The notes below the pieces were generated by a model that saw nothing but the letters and a program-made list of their open reading frames with translations, did not search any database and was not told the DNA's origin. A stretch of DNA of 51,784 nucleotides from Verrucomicrobiota bacterium (GTDB lineage: Bacteria; Verrucomicrobiota; Verrucomicrobiia; Opitutales; Opitutaceae), in NCBI GenBank assembly GCA_023386835.1, contig JAEWIY010000143.1:1-51784 (forward strand). The letters are read 5' to 3'. This document shows positions 17,101 to 24,536 of the stretch, in pieces. Within the stretch, counting starts at the first letter, position 1. The number at the start of each line of letters is the position of its first letter. A program made the position numbers and the translations under genes.

Positions 17101-17631
17101 ATGCTTTCCACCCTCGTCATGACGGTGATTGGGCCCGACCGGCCCGGTCTGGTTCAACTGGTTGCTGCGCGCGTCGCCGATCACGGGGGGAACTGGGTCG
17201 AGAGCCGGATGAGCCATCTCGGCGGCCAATGGGCGGGTATCCTCCGCGTGGAGGTTCCGGCGGAGCGGCAGGGTGAACTGATCACCGCGCTCGAATCGAT
17301 GCAGTCCGAGGGCCTGCGGGTGGTGCTGCATCAGGAGGAAGCCGCCGCTGCGACACGTTCCACCGAAGGCGCGCTGGCCCAGATTGAGTTGGTGGGACAC
17401 GACCGCCCCGGGATATTGCGCAGCGTGTCGTCCGTCTTCTCCGCCCACCGTGTGAACGTCGAAGAACTCGCGTCGGAACGCGTCAGCGCACCGATGGGTG
17501 GCGGCACCTTGTTTCAGGCGCGTGCGACCGTTTTTGTGCCATCGACGGTCGACCTCACGGCGTTGCGGGCGGACTTGGAGCGAATCGCGGCCGACCTGAT
17601 GGTCGACCTGCGGCTGGAGTCGGCGCGATAG
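17101..17631 (+). CDS. GcvR-like protein with two ACT domains
   Basis: A 176-residue protein made of two ACT domains, about 2-80 (TLVMTVIGPDRPGLVQLVAARV) and 92-172 (AQIELVGHDRPGILRSVSSVF), each with the Gly-Pro/His-Asp-Arg-Pro-Gly turn that binds amino acids in such domains. The pattern matches the GcvR family, which in E. coli modulates the glycine cleavage regulator GcvA. No gcvA or gcv operon is present here, so regulation of glycine metabolism is only family inference. ATG at 17101 is chosen; the TTG directly before it is an alternative. It is convergent with the ABC exporter gene, with 7 bases between stops. Confidence 0.82.
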   Translation: MLSTLVMTVIGPDRPGLVQLVAARVADHGGNWVESRMSHLGGQWAGILRVEVPAERQGELITALESMQSEGLRVVLHQEEAAAATRSTEGALAQIELVGHDRPGILRSVSSVFSAHRVNVEELASERVSAPMGGGTLFQARATVFVPSTVDLTALRADLERIAADLMVDLRLESAR

Positions 17632-17632
17632 C

Positions 17633-17653
17633 GTCTCGTCAGTTGGACGAGGC
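17633..17653. terminator. Stem-loop at the gcvR-like / ABC exporter junction
   Basis: GTCTCGTC (17633-17640) pairs with GACGAGGC (17646-17653), including one G-T pair, around the 5-base loop AGTTG. It spans the short space between two convergent stop codons and could serve both. There is no flanking T-run. Confidence 0.4.
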
Positions 17654-19444
17654 CAGTTCGGCCGAAGCGCCGGACTGGCGGGCATGCAGTCGCGCGTAAA
17701 CACCGCCGCGAGCGAGTAGTTCAGCATGGCGGCCCACCTCGACGATTCGACCGCGGTCCATGACGACGATCTTGTCGGCACCGCGGATGGTGGAGAGCCG
17801 ATGAGCGATGACGAAGGTCGTGCGACCGCGCATCAACCGCGTGAGCGCCTCCTGCACGAGGTTTTCACTCTCGGCGTCCAGGGCCGAAGTGGCTTCATCG
17901 AGCACGAGGACCCGGGGCTGGCGAATCAGGGCGCGGGCAATGGCCAGACGCTGCCGTTGCCCGCCGGACAGGCTCGCGCCGCGTTCCCCCAGGCGCGTGT
18001 GCAATCCATCCGGCATCCGGCTCACAAACTCCCACGCGTTGGCGTCGCGTAGCGCCTGTTCTAGTTCAGCGTCGCTGACGGAGCGGAGGCCGTACGTGAC
18101 GTTGTCACGCACCGTGCCTTCAAAGAGAATCGACTCCTGCGGCACGACCGAGATGAAGCGTCGGTAGGTGCGCAGGTCGAAGTCCTGCATGTCGCGTCCG
18201 TCGAGCAGCAGCCGGCCGGCGGTGGGCCGGTAGTAACCGATGACCAGGTTGACGAGAGTGGACTTGCCCGCACCGGAGGCGCCCACCAGCGCGATCGTTT
18301 CTCCCGGGGCAATTGAAAGCGTCAGGTCCTCGACCGCGGCGGATCCACTGCCTGAATACGCATACTGGACCTGCTCAAAATCGAAGCGGCCTTCGACCGC
18401 GGTGACTTCGGCCTTGCTCTCGTTCGCCTCGAGATCGGGGCACTCCAGCACCTCGCCGATCGAGCGAATCGCGTCGAATCCACGTGTGATCTGCGGCGCC
18501 ATGCCGACGAGCCCGAGCACCGACGTCGAGACCAGGTTGAAGTAGGTGGTGATCAGCACGACGTCGCCGGCATTGATGTCGCGCCAGCCGACCAGACAGG
18601 CCCACGCCGAGAGGACGAGGCAGGCCATGTTGAAGCCATTTAACACCGCCCAGGCCGCCGAGCCGAAGGCCGCGTTGATGCGGTCCATGCGCAGGCCAGC
18701 GGAGCGAACGCGTTCAAGCGCTTCCGTGACGCGAGCCATGGCGGTGGTCTCGAGCCCGTGGGCGCGGGTCACGGGCAACAGGTGCGTCATTTCGTTGACC
18801 CGCGTCGCCATGTGCTCGATTTCGCCGCGCAAGGCCGTGTTGCGCTCCTGCAGCGGCGCGCGCAGGGCGAGCACGATGGCGACCGACACCGGCACCGTGA
18901 CCAGCAGCACGATCAGCAGCCAAGGCTGTCGCAGCCCGACCAATACAAGGGCGCAGGCGATGTTGGTCAGGCACCCGATGCCACCGTCGAAGACCAGCCG
19001 CGTCATCTGCTCGAGTGACTCGACATCGCGCAGGACCTTGGCCTGGAGCGCGCCGGAGCTCCGCCGGGCATAAAAACCGATGGAGAGCTGCTGCAGCCGG
19101 CGGCACAGGGCAGAACGCAGGGAGACCTCCATGCTGCGCAGGGCCTGGCTCAGCTGCCGTGCGTAGGCGAAGTGCAGCGGGATGTTTTGCAGGAGCAGGA
19201 TCGCGAGGAACAGCGCCTGCAGCCACAGCTCGCCCACGCGCAGTGGGTCGGGCGAGGTCACCAGGTCGATGATGTTCGCCGTGATGAATGGCATCAGCCA
19301 GACCGGGCTGTGCTTGACCACGTAGATCAGGGCCGCACTCGCGAGGCGCAGGTGCTCTCCGCGGTAAAGATCAACCAACGTCCGGAGCGGACTCTCGCCG
19401 CGGAAACGCCATTCAAGGAGCTGGTGGCTGGAGGGAGTTGCCAT
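17639..19444 (-). CDS. ABC transporter, fused membrane and ATPase domains (exporter type)
   Basis: A 601-residue half-transporter that should work as a homodimer or with a second half encoded elsewhere. The membrane domain occupies about 1-325, with hydrophobic segments near 30-60, 73-95, 150-195 and 260-315. The ATPase has Walker A GASGAGKST 388-396, LSGGQ signature 492-496, Walker B VLVLDEATS 512-520 and the switch His548. This is the MsbA/LmrA-like architecture, and substrate is not predictable from sequence. A lipid A/lipid role is possible because the organism makes LPS, but no neighbour supports it. The start at MATPSSHQ is the first in-frame ATG. A 114-base gap separates it from the small membrane gene upstream. 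Confidence 0.9.
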   Translation of the reverse strand: MATPSSHQLLEWRFRGESPLRTLVDLYRGEHLRLASAALIYVVKHSPVWLMPFITANIIDLVTSPDPLRVGELWLQALFLAILLLQNIPLHFAYARQLSQALRSMEVSLRSALCRRLQQLSIGFYARRSSGALQAKVLRDVESLEQMTRLVFDGGIGCLTNIACALVLVGLRQPWLLIVLLVTVPVSVAIVLALRAPLQERNTALRGEIEHMATRVNEMTHLLPVTRAHGLETTAMARVTEALERVRSAGLRMDRINAAFGSAAWAVLNGFNMACLVLSAWACLVGWRDINAGDVVLITTYFNLVSTSVLGLVGMAPQITRGFDAIRSIGEVLECPDLEANESKAEVTAVEGRFDFEQVQYAYSGSGSAAVEDLTLSIAPGETIALVGASGAGKSTLVNLVIGYYRPTAGRLLLDGRDMQDFDLRTYRRFISVVPQESILFEGTVRDNVTYGLRSVSDAELEQALRDANAWEFVSRMPDGLHTRLGERGASLSGGQRQRLAIARALIRQPRVLVLDEATSALDAESENLVQEALTRLMRGRTTFVIAHRLSTIRGADKIVVMDRGRIVEVGRHAELLARGGVYARLHARQSGASAELASSN

Positions 19445-19558
19445 GGAGAAACCCGTCAGGGCGCAGGCCGTCAGTTTGGAAAAGGACCGGGTGGCGGCGA
19501 ACTCTTTGCCGAGTTATGAAGGGGGATCGTCGCGGCCGAGCGGGCAGCCGGTGTGAGC

Positions 19559-19774
19559 TCAGCGGTAGCGTTGCCGACCCATCAACCAGATCACCGCGGC
19601 CGCCAGCAGGTCGGTGGCGACAACGGCCAGGCGCACCGGCTTGGGCAGACGGATGGGCAGAATCAGGAGGATCACCGCGCTGATGAGAAAGATCGCGACG
19701 GTCACTTTCAGCATCAGCCGCTGGCGCACCTGGTCGTCGCTGCGGGAATCGGGATCGGGTAAAGCGGGTTTCAC
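19559..19774 (-). CDS. Small two-helix membrane protein
   Basis: A 71-residue product with a polar N-terminus (about 20 residues) and two hydrophobic helices (VTVAIFLISAVILLILPI and AVVATDLLAAAVIWL), ending GRQRYR. The reading frame is shared with a longer open frame running into the kinase gene, but only this part looks like protein. GTG at 19774 is the probable start; ATG at 19714 would give 51 residues and still both helices. It begins 40 bases after the histidine kinase stop, so it is likely the last gene of the glnD-kinase unit. No homologue family was recognised. Confidence 0.6.
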   Translation of the reverse strand: MKPALPDPDSRSDDQVRQRLMLKVTVAIFLISAVILLILPIRLPKPVRLAVVATDLLAAAVIWLMGRQRYR

Positions 19775-19814
19775 GAAAGAAGGACCCGTTACTGCACGGG
19801 ATTGCGTTTGGCGA

Positions 19815-21521
19815 CTAGTGTTTGGCCATCGGCAGCACAAGACGCATGGTCGTGCCCTCCGGCCCCGTGGAACGGAGCAGGATGTCGCCGTGGTGGCTGA
19901 GCAGGATCCGCTTGGCGATGCCGAGCCCCAAACCGGTGCCGTCGGGCCGTCCGGACAGGAACGATTCAAACACGTGCGGCTGCAGGTCCGGGGGGATGCC
20001 GGGGCCGGTATCCGTGACGTCAATGCAGACGACCGGCTCACCGTCGTTGCGGGAGTCGGCCTGGCAGGAGAGCGTGATGGAGCCGCCCGTGGGCATGGCT
20101 TGGGTGGCGTTGATCAACAGGTTCAGCAGGACCTGCTGCAACTGGCCTTTGTGCACGTCGACGAACAGCGGATGGGCCGGGCGGTGGAAGTGCAGCTGGA
20201 TCTTGCCTTGCGCGAGCTTCAACCGGATCAGGACGAGGGTGTCGTCGATGATCTCTAGGACGTTCCAGCGTGAGTGCAGGCTCGAAGGCGCCTTGGCAAA
20301 GTTGAGGACGCGGGAGACGATCGCCTCGAGCTGGTCGAGTTTCTCGCCAATGACGCGCACGTCGGTGCGCCGCGGATCGCCTTCCGGGAAATCCAGGTTG
20401 AGGTAACCAAACAGCAGTTTGAGAACGGTGAGCGGGTTGCGGATTTCGTGGGCGATTTCGGCGGCGAGCAGGCCGAGGGTGGTGAGCTGCTCGTTCTTCC
20501 GCAGCGACTCCTCGCTTTGAAAAACCCGCGCGTAGAGCCGGGAGTTTTGCAGCGCGACGGCGCCGAGGCTGGCGAGGGCTGCCAGCAACCGCTTCTCGTC
20601 GTTGTTGAAGCGGTGGATGTGGTCCGTGAAGACCGCGAGGATGCCGAGCACGTCGTTCTCGTAGATCATCGGCGCGCCCAGCATGGAGCGGAGCCCGTCG
20701 TCGCGCGGCAGATCGATCACGTCGACGAACTCCGGCGCTTGCACGTTCGGGAACTCCACCTGCTTGCGCGTATGCACCACCGAGGCAACCAGGCTGGAAG
20801 CCAGCGGCAGCAGCCCGTCGGGCCGCGCGGTATCCGGCAGGCCGTTAAGTGAAACGAGACGGACGCCCTGTTCAGCGGGGAAGTACAGGTAGAGGGCGCA
20901 GGCGCGACCCTGCGTGATCTGCCGGGCGTCGCGAGTGACCGTGTCGAACAGTTCCTGTGGCTCGAGTTTCGTCACCAGCGACTGGCCGATCGCGATCAAG
21001 GACTGCAGCTGTTGGGCCTTCGCCTGGAGCTGAGTCAGTTGCCAGAGGCGGAGCATGACCGCACTGGCTTCTTCAGCCACGCGGATGAACAGCGTAAGGT
21101 CGGCGTCGCTGAAACCCGCCTCGCGGTTGCTGTCGAGGTTGATGACCCCAAGCACCTGCCCCGTGCCGGGATCGAGCAGGGGCGCCGCCATCTCGCTGCG
21201 CACGTCGTCGCGCACCCGGACATAACGCGGGTCGACGGCGACGTTGGAAATCAGCAGCGGCCGGGCGTGAAACGCGACCCAGCCGGTGATGCCCTGACCC
21301 AGTTTGAGGGACAGATCCTCGACGGGGCCCAGCCCCTGCTCGACTTCGATCTCGAGTTTGCCGGTATCCGGGTTGAGCAGCGAAATCGTCCCTGAGACCG
21401 CGCCGAATTCACTGATGGTCAGCCCGAGGATGGTGGACAGGACCGTGCGGGGCTCACCGCCCCGCCCAGCCAAGCTGGCAATTCGGTACAGCACGCCTGC
21501 GGCACGAGTTTCGAAATCCAC
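19815..21521 (-). CDS. Cytoplasmic sensor histidine kinase with two GAF domains
   Basis: A 568-residue kinase without membrane segments. GAF domains lie at about 22-160 (LGQGITGWVAFHARPLLISNV) and 175-325 (LRSMLGAPMIYENDVLGILAVF), followed by a HisKA dimerisation helix with phospho-acceptor His358 (EIAHEIRNPL), and a HATPase domain with N box NLLINATQAMP, G1 DTGPGIPP and G2 GTGLGLGIA. GAF domains often sense small molecules or redox state. No receiver domain or response regulator gene is adjacent, so the partner is unknown. The start is assigned to GTG 21521, 52 bases after glnD; the frame continues into glnD, but that part is low-complexity. Proximity to glnD makes nitrogen-linked signalling worth testing. 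Confidence 0.87.
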   Translation of the reverse strand: MDFETRAAGVLYRIASLAGRGGEPRTVLSTILGLTISEFGAVSGTISLLNPDTGKLEIEVEQGLGPVEDLSLKLGQGITGWVAFHARPLLISNVAVDPRYVRVRDDVRSEMAAPLLDPGTGQVLGVINLDSNREAGFSDADLTLFIRVAEEASAVMLRLWQLTQLQAKAQQLQSLIAIGQSLVTKLEPQELFDTVTRDARQITQGRACALYLYFPAEQGVRLVSLNGLPDTARPDGLLPLASSLVASVVHTRKQVEFPNVQAPEFVDVIDLPRDDGLRSMLGAPMIYENDVLGILAVFTDHIHRFNNDEKRLLAALASLGAVALQNSRLYARVFQSEESLRKNEQLTTLGLLAAEIAHEIRNPLTVLKLLFGYLNLDFPEGDPRRTDVRVIGEKLDQLEAIVSRVLNFAKAPSSLHSRWNVLEIIDDTLVLIRLKLAQGKIQLHFHRPAHPLFVDVHKGQLQQVLLNLLINATQAMPTGGSITLSCQADSRNDGEPVVCIDVTDTGPGIPPDLQPHVFESFLSGRPDGTGLGLGIAKRILLSHHGDILLRSTGPEGTTMRLVLPMAKH

Positions 21522-21573
21522 AACCGCAGTGTGAATCCCGGTCGGACGGAGACCAGCGCGGACTTGCCGACTG

Positions 21574-24417
21574 CTACACGGCTGCGGCAGCGGGCGTGGC
21601 GGGCGGGACGACGACCTCAATCAACGCGTCCCGCAAATCCTGCAACCGCTGCGGATCGCTGACGACCGTGTGCTGCTGGTCCTCGATGTAGAAGGTGTCC
21701 AACGCGATCCCACGCTCGGTTCCGATGCGCGCGAACGTGATGTCGAAGCCGTGGTCGCTGATCGTCTTCGCGATCCGGAACAGGAGGCCGATCTGATCAT
21801 GCGCCTGCACCTCCACGATCGTGCGCTCCATCGAGAGTTCGTGGTACACCTCTACCGAGGGCGGGAAGGACGCCTGCAGCAGTTCGCCGGCGGCTGTACC
21901 GGGCTTGTAGCGGGAGGAGCTGTGGCGCCGGGCCTGCGCGAGGATTTCCGGCAGCAGATCCTTGTTCTGCACCAGCGCCTCCTCGACGGTCTTGGCAAAG
22001 ATCTCCTGCGCCCGCGTGCTCTGGACCACACCCCGACCGGGCTCGACCACGTAGAACGTATCGATCGCGATGTGGTCGCTGCGTGAAATGACCTTCGCGG
22101 TGAGAATGGAGAGACCCGCCACGCTAAAGGCGCCGGCGAGTTTGTAGAACAGCCCGGCGCGGTCCCAGGTGACGACGTTCACCACCGTCAACGAGCGGTT
22201 CAGGTCGTCCTTCCAATCGACGACCGGGCGGAGCGAACCGAGTGAATCGGCGGTGGCGATGGTCTGCAGCAGCCGGTTGACCATCTGGATGTGCAGCGCG
22301 ATCTCAGTGGTATCCGTGTGGATGAAGTAGCGCTCCGGCAGCAAATTGAAGTGCGCGGCGATCTCGTCCTGGCTGATGCCCGGAATGGTTTTGGTGACGA
22401 GCTCCTGATAGGTCATGTGGAGGCGCGCCGTATTGCGATCGGCCAACGTTTCACCGTGCACCAGTTGCTCGAGCGTCGCTCGATACAGCTGGGTGTGGAG
22501 GGTGTCCTTGTAGCTGTTCCACAAGCTGGCTGAAGTGCCGCGCGCATCACAGAAGGTGTGCACGTAGAGGTAACGGAGTCGGTCCGCGTCACCCACCATT
22601 TCAGCAAAGGCGGCGGCAGTGTTGGGATCATCAACATCCCGCTTCTGCCAAAAGCGTGCCATGATCAGATGATTTTTGATCGTGAAGATGACATCGTCAC
22701 GGCTCTCCTCATCGATCTCGAGGCGCGCCAGCAAGGGCAGCGCGATCGCGACGCCGCTCTCGGCGTGCCCCTTGATGCCGCGCGCCTTGCCGATGTCGTG
22801 CAGCAACAGAATCAGATAGAGCAGGTTCGGCGAGCGGGTCTCGTGCAGCGTGTCGCGATACTTCTCGGTCAGCGGATCCGCACCGGTGAAGATGGCATCA
22901 AGTTCCCGAATGGCGCTGAGCGTATGAATGTCCGCCGTATACCGATGGTAAAACTCGTGCTGCACGAGGCAGGTGAGGGCGTCGAACTCTGGAATAAAAC
23001 GCCCCAGCACGCCGAGTTCGTGCATCAGGCTGAGCGTGCTGGCGACCGCTCCCGCCTCGTCGAGGATTGCGCGGAAGCTGGTGTTGGCGTCGCGCGACTC
23101 GGTGACGCGCCGTGTGATCAAGGGCGTTTCGACCCGGATCAGTGACTGCAGGTGAAAGTCCAGCTGCGCATCCAGTTGCTGCGCGTGCCGAAACACCCGG
23201 ATGAGTCGGACCGGATCCTCGCGGAAAACGGCCTCGTTCTCGGTGGAGAGTTCACGGCCGCGCAGGACAAAACCGTCCAGCCGCTTCACGCGTTCGTAGC
23301 GCCGGGACCGGATCACTTCGCGGAAGGAGATTTTGTCGTCCGAGGACTGGGTGAGGGTCAGCGCGAGGCGGTTTTCGACCAGGCGCGAACTGCGAAACAG
23401 CGTCTGCGCGGCCCGGTAATAGTCGTGCATGAACCGCTCCACACGCATGAGCGGCTTGGGATCGGTGTAGCCAAGACCGAGGGCGATGACCGGCTGTACC
23501 CCCAAGTCCAATACGTCGGTGGGTCGCTTGCTTGCGTAATGGAGCTCGGCGCGGACCTTCAGCAGGAAGTCGTAGGCGCGCCGGAAGGCCTTGAGCTCGT
23601 TGGGTCGGAGGTACTTGAGGTCCACCAGCTCGTCGATCCGCGAGATGTTCAGCTTCACGCGGGCCATCCAGACCGTGTTCTGGTAGTCGCGGAGGCCGCC
23701 GACGCCGTTCTTCACGTCGGGCTCCTGCAGGAAGACCGTATTGCCATACTTGGCCCGACGGGCGGTCTGGTCTTCCAGCCGGGCGGCGATGTAGCCGCGC
23801 GGGTTTTCGGTCGTGTAGAACGTGCGATATGCCGCCGCGAAAGTCTCGTAGAGTGTCGTCGAGCCGGCGATCTGCCGCGCCTCGAGCAGGGCGGTTTTCG
23901 TCTGGATGTCCTTGCGCGCCTCAACGAACACCTCGTCCACCGTGCGGGTGGAGTGGCCGATCTTCAGGTTGCAGTCCCATAGTGGATACAGGATCTCGTT
24001 GGTGAGATGTTCCTGCAGCGGGTGCACCAGCGCCGGCCGGACCTTCGACGGAAAAAGGAACATGATGTCGATGTCGCTGAGCGGGCTCAGCTCCGCGCGA
24101 CCGTAGCCCCCGAGCGCGACCAGGGCGACGGGGGAGGGCAGCTCGCCATGCCGCTGCCGCCAGGCGTTCAGGGCGTAGTCGAAGAGATGCGACAGCATCA
24201 CATCGATCATGGCCGCGCGGCGCGCCACCGTTTCGAGCCCGGAAGCGCCCGCCTCATGGCGCATCCGGATCATCGCGCTCTCCAGGCGCAGGAAGGTTTT
24301 GCAGGCGTTGGTACGTTCCTGCACCGAAACCTCGCCTTTGAAGTTCAGGCGCTCGAGAGCATGTTTTTGGACGCGGCCGGACATAGACGTTCCGATGGAA
24401 ACGGAGCGCGTAAGCAT
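21574..24417 (-). CDS. glnD: PII uridylyltransferase / uridylyl-removing enzyme
   Basis: Senses glutamine and modifies PII proteins: it adds UMP when nitrogen is scarce and removes it when glutamine is high. The 947-residue protein has the full domain order. The nucleotidyltransferase has GGYGR 103-107 and SDID 114-117. The middle region contains the conserved EPDVKNGVGGLRDYQ near 232-246. The HD hydrolase has His540-Asp541 (LLLHDIGKARG). Two C-terminal ACT domains follow (about 745-820 and 857-935; WDRAGLFYKLAG and HDQIGLLFRIAK). Met12 (24384) is an alternative start. It is divergent from valS. glnB and glnA are not in this window. Confidence 0.95.
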   Translation of the reverse strand: MLTRSVSIGTSMSGRVQKHALERLNFKGEVSVQERTNACKTFLRLESAMIRMRHEAGASGLETVARRAAMIDVMLSHLFDYALNAWRQRHGELPSPVALVALGGYGRAELSPLSDIDIMFLFPSKVRPALVHPLQEHLTNEILYPLWDCNLKIGHSTRTVDEVFVEARKDIQTKTALLEARQIAGSTTLYETFAAAYRTFYTTENPRGYIAARLEDQTARRAKYGNTVFLQEPDVKNGVGGLRDYQNTVWMARVKLNISRIDELVDLKYLRPNELKAFRRAYDFLLKVRAELHYASKRPTDVLDLGVQPVIALGLGYTDPKPLMRVERFMHDYYRAAQTLFRSSRLVENRLALTLTQSSDDKISFREVIRSRRYERVKRLDGFVLRGRELSTENEAVFREDPVRLIRVFRHAQQLDAQLDFHLQSLIRVETPLITRRVTESRDANTSFRAILDEAGAVASTLSLMHELGVLGRFIPEFDALTCLVQHEFYHRYTADIHTLSAIRELDAIFTGADPLTEKYRDTLHETRSPNLLYLILLLHDIGKARGIKGHAESGVAIALPLLARLEIDEESRDDVIFTIKNHLIMARFWQKRDVDDPNTAAAFAEMVGDADRLRYLYVHTFCDARGTSASLWNSYKDTLHTQLYRATLEQLVHGETLADRNTARLHMTYQELVTKTIPGISQDEIAAHFNLLPERYFIHTDTTEIALHIQMVNRLLQTIATADSLGSLRPVVDWKDDLNRSLTVVNVVTWDRAGLFYKLAGAFSVAGLSILTAKVISRSDHIAIDTFYVVEPGRGVVQSTRAQEIFAKTVEEALVQNKDLLPEILAQARRHSSSRYKPGTAAGELLQASFPPSVEVYHELSMERTIVEVQAHDQIGLLFRIAKTISDHGFDITFARIGTERGIALDTFYIEDQQHTVVSDPQRLQDLRDALIEVVVPPATPAAAAV

Positions 24418-24536
24418 CCGACGTGCGCGCCGGGCGCTTCAACGCTCAATTGGTAAACTTCGGACACGGACCGGCCTTCAGCCCATGCTTGCCTCGCACG
24501 GGGGCGCCGGGTTGGCTTTGCCGTTTAAGCACCGCC

